Assembly: GCF_900176255.2 (NCBI RefSeq)
Contig: NZ_FXEG02000001.1
Span: 186,001-250,000 of the forward strand
Reading direction: 5' to 3'
DNA length: 64,000 nt
Origin: Mycobacterium ahvazicum
Lineage (GTDB): Bacteria > Actinomycetota > Actinomycetes > Mycobacteriales > Mycobacteriaceae
Shown: in pieces, positions 26,675 to 34,557 of the stretch
Numbering within the stretch: the stretch's first letter is position 1
Layout: each line of letters begins with the position of its first letter
Position numbers and translations under genes: made by a program
The notes under the pieces: model-generated
Database searches by the model: none
Told to the model about the DNA's origin: nothing
Seen by the model: the letters and a program-made list of their open reading frames with translations, nothing else

Positions 26675-28096
26675 ATGCGCGAATACCTGAACTTCTACAT
26701 CGACGGCAAGTGGGTTGAGCCGTTGGCGCCCAATCCTTTCGACGTGGAAAACCCGGCAACCGAGCAGGTGTCCGGCCAGATCTCGCTGGGTACGGCGGCC
26801 GACGTCGACGTGGCGGTCAAGGCCGCGCGGCACGCCTTCGCGAGCTGGTCGCAAAGCAGCCGCGAACAGCGGCTGGACCTGTTGCAGGCCATCCTCGCCG
26901 AATACCAGAAGCGCTCGAGCGACCTCGCCGAGGCGGTTACCGAGGAAATCGGCGCACCGGCGACGCTGGCCGCGGGGCCACAGGTCTTCCTCGGGATCGG
27001 ACACCTGAACACGGCCATCGAGGCGTTGAAGCACTTCGCGTTCGAGGAACAAAAAGGGGCCAGCCTGATCACCAAGGAGCCGATCGGCGTCTGCGGACTG
27101 ATCACGCCGTGGAACTGGCCGATCAACCAGGTCGCCGTCAAGGTGTACCCGGCGTTGGCGACCGGCTGCACCGTCGTCTTGAAACCGTCTGAGGTAGCAC
27201 CGTATTCGCCGTATATCTTCGCCGAGATCCTTGATGCCGCGGGCGTGCCACCCGGGGTGTTCAACCTGATCAACGGCGACGGCCCGGGCGTGGGCGCCGC
27301 CCTGGCCAGCCATCCCGACATCGACATGGTGTCGTTCACCGGATCCACCCGCGCCGGTATCGAGGTGGCCAAGCTTGCCGCCCCGACCGTCAAACGAGTG
27401 ACCCAGGAGCTCGGTGGCAAGAGCCCCAACATCGTGCTCGATGACAGCGGCTTCGCCGACGGTGTCCGCGCCGGTGTGGCCAACATGATGCCGAATTCCG
27501 GGCAGAGCTGTAACGCGCCGACGCGCATGCTGGTGCCCAACTCGCGCATGGCCGAAGCGATCTCCATCGCGCGGGAGGCCGCTGAGCAGGTCACGGTGGG
27601 CCATCCCGATGCGGGGACGACGATCGGGCCGGTGGCGTCGAAGACTCAGTTCGACAAGGTGCAACGGCTGATCCAGCTGGGTGTCGATGAGGGCGCGACT
27701 GTGGTGGTGGGAGGCCCGGGCCGGCCGGACGGGCTGGACCAGGGTTATTACGTCAAGCCGACGGTTTTCGCGCACGTCACCAACGACATGACGATCGCGC
27801 GCGAGGAGATCTTCGGGCCGGTGCTGTGCATTCTCGGTTACGACGACCTCGACCAGGCCGTCGAGATCGCCAACGACACCGAATACGGGCTGGCGGGATT
27901 CGTCTCAGGAGCCGACCTCGACAAGGCACGTGAGGTCGCCCGCAAGATTCGCGCCGGCTGGGTGACGATCAACCACGCCTTCGACATGAACGCGCCCTTC
28001 GGCGGCTACAAGCGCAGCGGCAACGGCCGTGAGTGGAGCGAGTTCGGCTTCCACGAGTATCTGGAAGTCAAGAGCACCCTGGGCTATTCCGCCTAG
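26675..28096 (+). CDS. NAD(P)-dependent aldehyde dehydrogenase
   Basis: A 473-residue aldehyde dehydrogenase of the classical superfamily. It has GLITPWNWPINQ, the nucleotide-binding stretch SFTGSTRAG, the catalytic glutamate in ELGGKSPNIV, and the catalytic cysteine in NSGQSCNAPTRM. The motif EEIFGPVLCILGY is near residue 375. The end, FGGYKRSGNGRE...GFHEYLEVKS, is typical. It would oxidise an aldehyde to an acid. The ATG at 26675 was chosen because the preceding gene ends at 26645 and AAAGGGATGA lies just upstream. It is the last gene of the plus-strand operon, followed by a hairpin. Confidence 0.93.
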   Translation: MREYLNFYIDGKWVEPLAPNPFDVENPATEQVSGQISLGTAADVDVAVKAARHAFASWSQSSREQRLDLLQAILAEYQKRSSDLAEAVTEEIGAPATLAAGPQVFLGIGHLNTAIEALKHFAFEEQKGASLITKEPIGVCGLITPWNWPINQVAVKVYPALATGCTVVLKPSEVAPYSPYIFAEILDAAGVPPGVFNLINGDGPGVGAALASHPDIDMVSFTGSTRAGIEVAKLAAPTVKRVTQELGGKSPNIVLDDSGFADGVRAGVANMMPNSGQSCNAPTRMLVPNSRMAEAISIAREAAEQVTVGHPDAGTTIGPVASKTQFDKVQRLIQLGVDEGATVVVGGPGRPDGLDQGYYVKPTVFAHVTNDMTIAREEIFGPVLCILGYDDLDQAVEIANDTEYGLAGFVSGADLDKAREVARKIRAGWVTINHAFDMNAPFGGYKRSGNGREWSEFGFHEYLEVKSTLGYSA

Positions 28097-28110
28097 AAGG
28101 CCCCTGACAA

Positions 28111-28128
28111 GGCCTAACACTTTAGGCC
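28111..28128 (+). terminator. Hairpin after the catabolic operon
   Basis: GGCCTAA and TTAGGCC form a perfect 7-bp stem with a 4-base loop, starting 15 bp after the aldehyde dehydrogenase stop. There is no T-run, as is common for mycobacterial terminators. It probably marks the end of the operon. Confidence 0.55.
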
Positions 28129-28162
28129 GAAAACCGAGCACACCACCGCCGAAAACCGGCGC

Positions 28163-30355
28163 GTGTCTGCGCCCTATCCGACGCGGTCGCCCCTAAGCTT
28201 GCTGAAATCAAGAGGAGGGGCACGACGTATCGGCAGCAACTACCGCGCCGGGCACCGCAGTGGTCAGGGCGCGTTAAAAGCGGGCACTGAGCCGGACGGA
28301 ACAGACTCCGCGCCGGCGAGTTCTGCTCGGCAGAATCGGTGGGTAGACCCCGTACGTCGTGTCGGCCGGCTGGCGATATGGGATAAACCCGAGCAGCGCA
28401 GCGGCATTCCCGCACTCGACGGACTGCGCGCGGTAGCGGTAGCCCTGGTGCTAGCCGACCACGGCGGCATCCCCGGCGTGAGCGGCGGGTTTCTGGGCGT
28501 CGACGTCTTCTTCGTGCTCAGCGGATTCCTGATCACCTCGTTGTTGCTCGACGAACTCGGGCGTACCGGCCGCATCGACCTCACCGGGTTCTGGATTCGC
28601 CGGGCCCGCCGGCTGCTTCCGGCGCTGGTGTTGATGGTGCTGGCCGTCGGCGCCGCCCGCGAACTGCTTCCCGCTCAAGCTCTTACCGGGTTACGCGACG
28701 ACGCGATCGCGGCGTTTTTATGGGTGGCGAACTGGCGTTTCGTCGCGCAGAAGACCGACTACTTCACCCAGGGTGCGCCGCCGTCGCCGCTGCAGCACGC
28801 CTGGTCGCTCGGCGTCGAGGAGCAGTACTACTTCGTCTGGCCGGTCCTGCTGATCGTGGTCACCCTGCTACTGGCCGCGCGGGCCAAGCGCTACTTCATG
28901 CGGGCCACGGTCGGCGATGTGCGCTTCGCCATCTTTGTGATCGCCACGCTGGGTGCGCTGGCTTCCGCGGCGGCAGCGATCGTGTTCGTCTCCGCCACCA
29001 CGCGTGATCGCATCTACTTCGGCACCGACACGCGCGCGCAGGCGTTGCTGGTCGGTTCCGCGGCGGCGGCTCTGCTGGTGCGGGATTGGCCGTCGTTGAA
29101 CCGCGGCTGGTGCATGATCCGCAGTCGCTGGGGGCGGCGGGTCGCCCGGTTGCTGCCGATGATCGGAGTGGCGGGCCTGGCGGCGGCGGCGCACTTCGCG
29201 ACGGGCACTGTCGGTGATTTCCGGCACGGCTTGCTGATCGGTGTCGCGATCGCGGCGGTCTTCGTGGTCGCCCCGGTGGCGTTGGAGCAGCGCGGCCTGG
29301 TCGCCCGCATTCTCGCCGCGCCACCACTGGTCTGGCTGGGCACCATCTCCTACGGCATCTATCTTTGGCATTGGCCAATCTTTCTGGCGCTCAACGGCGA
29401 GCGCACCGGATGGTCGGGGCTGCCGTTGTTCGCCGCCCGGTGCGGGCTCACGCTGGCGGTGGCCGCCGCGTCGTATTGGCTGATCGAACAACCCGTCCGG
29501 CGCTGGCGACCGGCCCGGGTGGCGCTGCTGCCACTGGCAGCTGCCACCGTGGCCAGCGCCGCGGCGATCACGCTGCTGCTGATTCCGGTCGGCACCGGAA
29601 CCGGTCTGCGCGAGACCGGCCTACCCCCGGGCGTTTCGGCGGTCGCCGCGGTGTCGAACGCCCCGCCGGGTGGCAGCCGTCCGGTCGGGCCGCGAAACCC
29701 CAACCGGCCGTTCACCGTTTCGGTCTTCGGTGATTCGATCGGGTGGACCTGGATGCACTTCCTGCCCCCGACACCCGGATTCGCGTTCCTCGACCACACG
29801 GTCATCGGGTGCAGCCTGGTTCGCGGCACGCCATACCGGTACATCGGCCAGACCCTGGATCAGCGAGCCGAATGCGATACGTGGCCGAGTAGATGGGCAG
29901 CGCAGATCAGTCAGGACCAGCCGGACGTCGCGCTCCTGATCGTCGGTCGCTGGGAGACCGTGGACCGGGTCAACGAGGGGCAGTGGACCCACATCGGTGA
30001 CCCGACATTCGACGCGTATCTCAACGCCGAGCTGGAGCGAGCACTCAATATCGTGAGCGCCAGCGGGGTTCGGGTAGTGGTTGCCACGGTGCCGTACAGC
30101 CGGGGCGGCGAGAAGCCGGACGGCCGCTTGTATCCCGAGGACCAGCCGGACCGAGTCAATCAGTGGAATGCCATGCTGCGCAAAACCGTTGCGCAGCACA
30201 GCGGCGTTGAGATCCTTGACCTGAACAAAAAGCTTTGCCCCGACGGCGTTTACACCGCCAAGGTCGACGGCATCAAGGTGCGCAGTGACGGTGTGCACTT
30301 GACCCCGGAAGGGGTCAAGTGGCTGACGCCGTGGCTCGAAGAGTCGTTGCGGTAG
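28163..30355 (+). CDS. Membrane acyltransferase 3 with SGNH domain (Rv0111-like)
   Basis: A protein of up to 730 residues, close to M. tuberculosis Rv0111 (about 685 aa). The N-terminal acyltransferase-3 domain begins with SGIPALDGLRAVAVALVLADHGGIPGVSGGFLGVDVFFVLSGFLIT and spans about 10 membrane helices to residue 475. The C-terminal periplasmic SGNH domain shows VSVFGDSIGWTW (Ser) and the closing SDGVHLT block (Asp/His). Such fused proteins transfer acyl groups onto cell-envelope glycans or lipids (OafA type). The start is uncertain: GTG 28163 is the only usual codon before the conserved region. An AGAGGAGG sequence lies inside the frame at 28210 with no ATG or GTG after it. Confidence 0.9.
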   Translation: MSAPYPTRSPLSLLKSRGGARRIGSNYRAGHRSGQGALKAGTEPDGTDSAPASSARQNRWVDPVRRVGRLAIWDKPEQRSGIPALDGLRAVAVALVLADHGGIPGVSGGFLGVDVFFVLSGFLITSLLLDELGRTGRIDLTGFWIRRARRLLPALVLMVLAVGAARELLPAQALTGLRDDAIAAFLWVANWRFVAQKTDYFTQGAPPSPLQHAWSLGVEEQYYFVWPVLLIVVTLLLAARAKRYFMRATVGDVRFAIFVIATLGALASAAAAIVFVSATTRDRIYFGTDTRAQALLVGSAAAALLVRDWPSLNRGWCMIRSRWGRRVARLLPMIGVAGLAAAAHFATGTVGDFRHGLLIGVAIAAVFVVAPVALEQRGLVARILAAPPLVWLGTISYGIYLWHWPIFLALNGERTGWSGLPLFAARCGLTLAVAAASYWLIEQPVRRWRPARVALLPLAAATVASAAAITLLLIPVGTGTGLRETGLPPGVSAVAAVSNAPPGGSRPVGPRNPNRPFTVSVFGDSIGWTWMHFLPPTPGFAFLDHTVIGCSLVRGTPYRYIGQTLDQRAECDTWPSRWAAQISQDQPDVALLIVGRWETVDRVNEGQWTHIGDPTFDAYLNAELERALNIVSASGVRVVVATVPYSRGGEKPDGRLYPEDQPDRVNQWNAMLRKTVAQHSGVEILDLNKKLCPDGVYTAKVDGIKVRSDGVHLTPEGVKWLTPWLEESLR

Positions 30356-30359
30356 GCGC

Positions 30360-31019
30360 TTAATCGTTGGTTCGGCAGCTGACTTCCATGCTGTCGCTTT
30401 CCCGGACCAGGAAATTGAAGCTGGTGTAGCCGTTAACGGGGTCGCGCACGCGGTCGAGATACGGCGCCATGTCGGGCGCGCTGGCGTTGTCGGCGATCAC
30501 CAAAGCGCCTGTGGTGAGCCGGGGTTCGAGCAATTTGAGCACCGGAAGATAGAGATCCTTCCAGCCGTCCAGCAAGACGAATTCGATCGGCCCGTCTTGG
30601 TCCACCAGCGTGGTCAACGCATCGCCTTCGAGAATGGTGATCACGTCGTCCAAGCCGGTCTCGGCGAACGTCTTCTTCGCGGCGGCAATCTTGCTGGCGC
30701 TGAGCTCCGTGGTCACCACGCGCCCCACGCCGTTGTCGCGGACGGCCGCCGCGAGATGAATGGCCGAGATACCGAACGACATTCCGAACTCGACCACCGT
30801 TATCGGACGGGTCGCGCGAACCAGTGCGTACAGCAGCCGGCCGGCGTCCGGCGTCACCGGGATGTAGAACTCGCTCATCGCCTCGGTGCGTTCGGCGGTG
30901 GTCATCGGGCGCTCGAGCTGACCTTGCCGCTCACGCAGCAGTGACATCTGGTTCTTCGTCTCTGTGTACATCCGGTCGAGCACGCTCTCGACGCGAGGGT
31001 CTTGCAAGGTTGTCGCCAT
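30360..31019 (-). CDS. SAM-dependent O-methyltransferase
   Basis: A 219-residue class I methyltransferase of the catechol-O-methyltransferase-like group. SAM motif I is VVEFGMSFGISAIHLAAAV near residue 82. Then come GRVVTTELSASKIAAAKKTFAETGL, FVLLDGWKDLYLPVLKLLEPRLTTGALVIADNASAPD, and a C-terminal SFNFLVRESDSMEVSCR. The Asp in LLDGW and the DN pair resemble the metal-binding positions of the family. The ATG at 31019 was chosen because the homologous part starts here; the open frame beyond it runs through the riboswitch region. It is convergent with the acyltransferase gene, with 4 bp between stops. The substrate is unknown. Confidence 0.85.
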   Translation of the reverse strand: MATTLQDPRVESVLDRMYTETKNQMSLLRERQGQLERPMTTAERTEAMSEFYIPVTPDAGRLLYALVRATRPITVVEFGMSFGISAIHLAAAVRDNGVGRVVTTELSASKIAAAKKTFAETGLDDVITILEGDALTTLVDQDGPIEFVLLDGWKDLYLPVLKLLEPRLTTGALVIADNASAPDMAPYLDRVRDPVNGYTSFNFLVRESDSMEVSCRTND

Positions 31020-31119
31020 GCCCTCGAGGGTATGCCTCGGCGACTTTTGCCAGGGCGGTGACCGCATGCTCCGGCGTGTGACCCAGAACACGGATCGTCG
31101 CAGTTGCGACAAAAGGGGT

Positions 31120-31149
31120 TTGACGAGCAGCGGGTGGCAGTGCCAGCAT
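31120..31149 (+). promoter_or_regulatory. Possible promoter of the M-box leader
   Basis: TTGACG (31120-31125) is followed after 18 bp by CAGCAT (31144-31149). A start near 31156 would place the transcript 5' end just before the riboswitch. The -10 match is weak. Confidence 0.35.
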
Positions 31150-31160
31150 GGTTGGGCAAG

Positions 31161-31374
31161 CACCTCGGTAGGTGAGGCGTCTGCACGGACACAGGCCACT
31201 GACCCCGAACGTCGAGAGACGCCCCGGGTCAGGACAGCTCTTCCCGGACACAAGGGTTGAGCCCAAGTGGCTTCTGGACGAGGAGCGATCGCAAGCGCGG
31301 CGAAGCGCAGCGGGTCGCGACCATCGGTCGATCCAGATACGCCGTGCAGTGCCGAAGCTCCGACGAGAGGGGTG
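31161..31374 (+). ncRNA. M-box (ykoK leader) magnesium riboswitch
   Basis: The conserved M-box blocks appear in order on the plus strand: GGTAGGTGAGGC (31167-31178), CTGCACGGACACAGGCCACTG (31181-31201, M-box core), CGTCGAGAGACGCC with GGGTCA, and the 3' block GTGCAGTGCCGAAGCTC (31344-31360) followed by CGACGAGAGG. The outer stem pairs CACCTC (31161-31166) with GGGGTG (31369-31374). M-box RNAs bind Mg2+ and switch off Mg2+-related genes when Mg2+ is plentiful; in M. tuberculosis one precedes Rv1535. Just downstream, GAGAGG (31365-31370) can pair with CCTCTC (31406-31411) to close a GC-rich hairpin that competes with the outer stem, a possible expression platform. The first gene downstream is at 31642. 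Coordinates are approximate to a few bases. Confidence 0.92.
31285..31318 (+). repeat. Dispersed GC-rich hairpin repeat, copy 1
   Basis: GCGATCGCAAGCGCGGCGAA followed by GCGCAGCGGGTCGC. It matches the copy at 63381-63419 almost exactly, and its ends (GCGATC and GGTCGC) can pair. This copy lies in a peripheral arm of the M-box riboswitch. Confidence 0.8.
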
Positions 31375-31641
31375 CGGCCGGCGGGCTCATGGCCCGGCAT
31401 TCGTACCTCTCCCGCGTGTGAAACGTGGACACCCGCGCGTGTCATGGCCGTGAGGAGGTGAGGGCGAGATGAGTCCCGGCGATAGTTGCTATCCGAAATC
31501 CATCTTGAACCGATCCGGTTCCGGCATTTCTTTCTGCTGACGCAGCTCAAATTGGCTGTTCCGCAACCGTATTGACGGCGGCGAATGCGGGATGTATTTG
31601 GCGTGCCGGCGATCCGATCGGGCTTCCGACAGGGGAAGACC

Positions 31642-31857
31642 ATGACTTTTGTTGTTGCGGACCGTATTCGCGGTCTTGGAAGGTTGCGCGGACGGTCGAT
31701 GCTGCGTGCGGGTCGGCTGCTGACAAACAGGTTGTGCGCCATGCACATCCCGACGCCCGAAGAGCGGGCGGACCTGTATGTGTCGCTGACACCGATCGCC
31801 GTGCTCTCGTCCGCGCCCGGCGGACAGTCACCGGGCGGTGGGAAAGACCACCGGTGA
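31642..31857 (+). CDS. Small basic protein downstream of the M-box (Rv1535-like position)
   Basis: A 71-residue ORF beginning MTFVVADRIRGLGRLRGRSM and containing LTNRLCAMHIPTPEERADLYVSLTPIAVL. The start ATG has AGGGGAAG 5-6 bp upstream. An in-frame ATG at 31585 gives 90 residues but lacks a good ribosome-binding site. The N-terminal half is rich in Arg and could form an amphipathic helix; there is no signal peptide. In M. tuberculosis the gene directly under an M-box is the small protein Rv1535. The position here is the same, but homology is inferred and was not checked. A role in Mg2+ homeostasis or as a leader peptide is possible. Confidence 0.55.
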   Translation: MTFVVADRIRGLGRLRGRSMLRAGRLLTNRLCAMHIPTPEERADLYVSLTPIAVLSSAPGGQSPGGGKDHR

Positions 31858-31874
31858 TGTGTTCCGCCAGCGGT

Positions 31875-31914
31875 CCCCAGCGGCGGGCGGGGGGTTGGTA
31901 GCCCGCCGCTGGGG
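31875..31914 (+). promoter_or_regulatory. Strong 14-bp hairpin before the Nramp gene
   Basis: CCCCAGCGGCGGGC (31875-31888) and GCCCGCCGCTGGGG (31901-31914) pair perfectly around a 12-base loop, 18 bp after the small ORF and 51 bp before the transporter ATG. It could be a partial terminator, an mRNA processing/stability element or a further attenuator. There is no T-run. Confidence 0.6.
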
Positions 31915-31965
31915 CGCGTTGAACACCCGACTTTTGTAGCCCGACTTCGAGATAGCGAGAACGAC

Positions 31966-33600
31966 ATGACGTTGACTTCCACCCGTCCGCAGGCCGCGCT
32001 GGATTCCGCGCACACCGGCGACATCGTCGGAGCGTTCGGCCGCATCAAGCGCGATGACGCCGGTGCGTCGGGCGGCCGGTGGCGGCGGTTACGCACCCTG
32101 CTGGTGATCACCGGGCCCGGATTGATTGTCATGGTGGGCGACAACGACGCCGGCGGCGTCGCGACGTACGCGCAGGCGGGCCAGGACTACGGGATGAACC
32201 TGTTGTGGACACTGGCCTTGCTGATTCCGGTGCTGTACGTGAACCAGGAGATGGTGCTGCGCCTGGGCGCGGTAGCGCGAGTCGGTCACGCACGCCTGAT
32301 CTTTGAGCGTTTCGGAAAGTTTTGGGGGGCGTTCAGCGTCGGCGATCTGCTGGTGCTGAACGCCCTGACGATCGTCACCGAATTCATCGGTGTCGCACTG
32401 GCGTTGGGATTCCTGGGCTGTCCGAAGATCGTCGCGATTCCCGCCGCCGCGGTGCTGTTGTTCGCCGTGGTCGCCGGCGGCTCGTTCCGGCGCTGGGAAG
32501 GCCTGATGTTCCTGCTGATCGCCGTGAACGTCGTGATGCTCCCGATGGTGCTGATGGTGCATCCGAGTCCGAAAGTGGCTGCCGGCGGTCTGGTTCCACA
32601 GTTCCCGGGTGGACTGAACGCAGGCGTCCTGCTGTTGATCATCGCGATCGTGGGGACCACGGTGGCGCCGTGGCAGCTGTTCTTCCAACAGTCCAACGTG
32701 GTTGACAAGCGCATCACGGCACGCTGGATTCCCTATGCACGAGCGGATTTGATCATCGGTATCATCGTGGTCATTGTCGGCGCGACGGCGTTGATGGCAG
32801 TCACCGCCTTCGGTCTGACAACAACCGGCAGCTTCACCGATGCCGGTGCGGTCGCAAAAGCGCTGCGCCACCCCGTTGGCGTGCTGTTCGCGATCATTCT
32901 TCTCGATGGTTCGTTGATCGGTGCCAATGCGATCGGGCTGGCCACCACCTATGCCATCGGCGACGCGATGGGCAAGCGGCATTCGCTGCACTGGAAAATC
33001 ACCGAGGCGCCATTATTTTACGGAGGGTATGCCCTGCTGCTGGGGGCGTCGGCCGCGGTGGCGTTCAGTCCGGATCACATCCTCGGGCTGGTCACCCAGG
33101 GTGTGCAGGCGCTGGCCGGTATCCTGTTGCCCTCGGCGACCGTGTTCCTGGTATTGCTCTGCAATGATCGGGCGATCCTGGGACCGTGGGTAAACACGTT
33201 GCGGCAGAACGTCGTTGCCTGGGCCATCGTGTGGGCACTGGTGCTGCTGTCGCTGGCGCTGACGGCGGCCACGCTCTTCCCGGATCTGTCCACGGCAGCT
33301 CTCGAGGCAGGGCTGGCGGCAGGTGCAGCGGTCGGCGTGGTGTGCGGCGCGGTGGCGATCATCGGTGACCAGTGGTACAGCGACACCCGCGCGGCCAAAC
33401 TCGCCTCGCCGGTAGGCCGTGCCGAAAGCCGGGCCCTGCGCCGGCAGGAACAGCAGTCTTGGCAGACGCCAGAGCTGAGGTCTCTTGCCCGCCCCGCTCT
33501 TTCGCCGATTCGCCGGACCGGGCTGTTGATCCTGCGCGGTTACCTGGTGCTGGCCGTCATATTCGTGATCGTCAAGATCGTGGAGGTCGGCGTCGGCTGA
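31966..33600 (+). CDS. Nramp-family divalent metal transporter, probable Mg2+ type (NRMT-like)
   Basis: A 544-residue membrane protein of the SLC11/Nramp family, with a 45-residue cytoplasmic N-terminus and about 11 membrane helices. Helix 1 reads GPGLIVMVGDNDAGGVATYAQ: the family's DPGN metal motif is D61-A-G-G64, so Asp is kept and Asn is lost. Helix 6 reads GTTVAPWQLFFQQS: the usual MPHN is A234-P-W-Q237, so the methionine that favours transition metals is lost. Loss of these ligands is the feature I recall for Nramp-related Mg2+ transporters. The M-box upstream supports Mg2+ import. No MntR-like site was seen. The ATG at 31966 follows AGCGAGAACGAC, a weak ribosome-binding site. Mn2+ or another metal is the alternative. 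Confidence 0.9.
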   Translation: MTLTSTRPQAALDSAHTGDIVGAFGRIKRDDAGASGGRWRRLRTLLVITGPGLIVMVGDNDAGGVATYAQAGQDYGMNLLWTLALLIPVLYVNQEMVLRLGAVARVGHARLIFERFGKFWGAFSVGDLLVLNALTIVTEFIGVALALGFLGCPKIVAIPAAAVLLFAVVAGGSFRRWEGLMFLLIAVNVVMLPMVLMVHPSPKVAAGGLVPQFPGGLNAGVLLLIIAIVGTTVAPWQLFFQQSNVVDKRITARWIPYARADLIIGIIVVIVGATALMAVTAFGLTTTGSFTDAGAVAKALRHPVGVLFAIILLDGSLIGANAIGLATTYAIGDAMGKRHSLHWKITEAPLFYGGYALLLGASAAVAFSPDHILGLVTQGVQALAGILLPSATVFLVLLCNDRAILGPWVNTLRQNVVAWAIVWALVLLSLALTAATLFPDLSTAALEAGLAAGAAVGVVCGAVAIIGDQWYSDTRAAKLASPVGRAESRALRRQEQQSWQTPELRSLARPALSPIRRTGLLILRGYLVLAVIFVIVKIVEVGVG

Positions 33601-33603
33601 CAA

Positions 33604-34557
33604 CTACGGCGAACCATTGGGCAGCAGAACGATTTTGCCGTGCGTGTGCCGGCGCTCGAGTTCCTCGAAGGCGTCAGCCACCCGATCCATCGGGAACGTC
33701 GCCGCGATGTCGAAATCTACGGCGCCGCTGGCGACGAGATCGGCGACCTCGGTGAGCACTTCCGCAGTCGACGCGTCGGTGCTGCCTTCGGTCTTAGCGC
33801 CCACTTCGCCGGCCTTCTGGAAGGAGATGATCGTGTCGATGCGTTGCGGTGGCACCCCGAGATCGACGGCGAGCTGGACGTAATCCGGGCCGAATAGGTC
33901 GATGAACGCGTCGATCCCGTTCGGTGCCGCCTCGCGCAGCCGCTCGGCCAACCCTTGAAAATCACCCCCGTAGCCGATCGGAATGACGCCGTGTGCCCGT
34001 AGCCATTCGGCGTTGCCTTGGCCGGCGATGCCGAGCACGCGCGCCTCGCGCCGGACCAACAGCTGGACGACGAGACTGCCGACACCTCCAGCCGCCGCCG
34101 ACACGGCGACGGTCTCGCCCGGCTGCGCTGCGACCGCGCGCACAGCAGCGTACGCGGTCGCACCGACGACATAGAGCGAACCCGCTGCCTCCCAACTCAA
34201 TTGCGCAGGCTTGCGGATCAACTGATCCACCCCGACGGCGGTGTGGGTGGCATGGCTCGATCGCCGGAAGCTGAACCCCAGCACCTCGTCGCCCACGGTG
34301 AACTCGGTGACCCCCGGACCGGTTGCCGTTACGACACCGGCGAGGTCGCTGCCTTGCCCGGACGGAAACGTGGCGGGGAACATCTCGTGCATCGCGCCCG
34401 ATCGGATCGCGGCCTCGCCGGGATTGATGCCGGCGGCGCGAACCTCGACAACGACTTCACCCTGTCCGGGTGCCGGCATGTCGATATCTTCCACGTACAG
34501 CACGTCACGGCCCCCGTACCGGTCGAACCGTACCGCCCGCGCCACCGTAGCCGTCAT
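33604..34557 (-). CDS. Quinone oxidoreductase-like MDR protein
   Basis: A 317-residue zinc-free medium-chain reductase of the QOR type. It starts VRFDRYGGRDVLYVEDIDMPAPGQGEVVVEVRAAGINPGEAAIRSG. The NADPH motif AVSAAAGGVGSLVVQLLVRR lies near residue 150, and it ends AFEELERRHTHGKIVLL. No structural-zinc cysteines are present. It would reduce quinones or enones with NADPH. The ATG at 34557 has GAGGAG 7 bp upstream, which decides the start against the longer open frame to 34803. The stop is 3 bp from the convergent transporter stop, and the gene is divergent from the lipoprotein gene. Confidence 0.9.
   Translation of the reverse strand: MTATVARAVRFDRYGGRDVLYVEDIDMPAPGQGEVVVEVRAAGINPGEAAIRSGAMHEMFPATFPSGQGSDLAGVVTATGPGVTEFTVGDEVLGFSFRRSSHATHTAVGVDQLIRKPAQLSWEAAGSLYVVGATAYAAVRAVAAQPGETVAVSAAAGGVGSLVVQLLVRREARVLGIAGQGNAEWLRAHGVIPIGYGGDFQGLAERLREAAPNGIDAFIDLFGPDYVQLAVDLGVPPQRIDTIISFQKAGEVGAKTEGSTDASTAEVLTEVADLVASGAVDFDIAATFPMDRVADAFEELERRHTHGKIVLLPNGSP

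Noticed and set aside
31161..31374. Manganese (yybP-ykoY) riboswitch as an alternative reading
   Set aside because: The conserved blocks and their order are those of the M-box. The yybP-ykoY core motifs were not found.
31020..32144. N-terminal extension of the O-methyltransferase frame to 594 codons
   Set aside because: The extension runs antisense through the riboswitch, the small ORF and the start of the transporter. The methyltransferase fold begins at the ATG at 31019.
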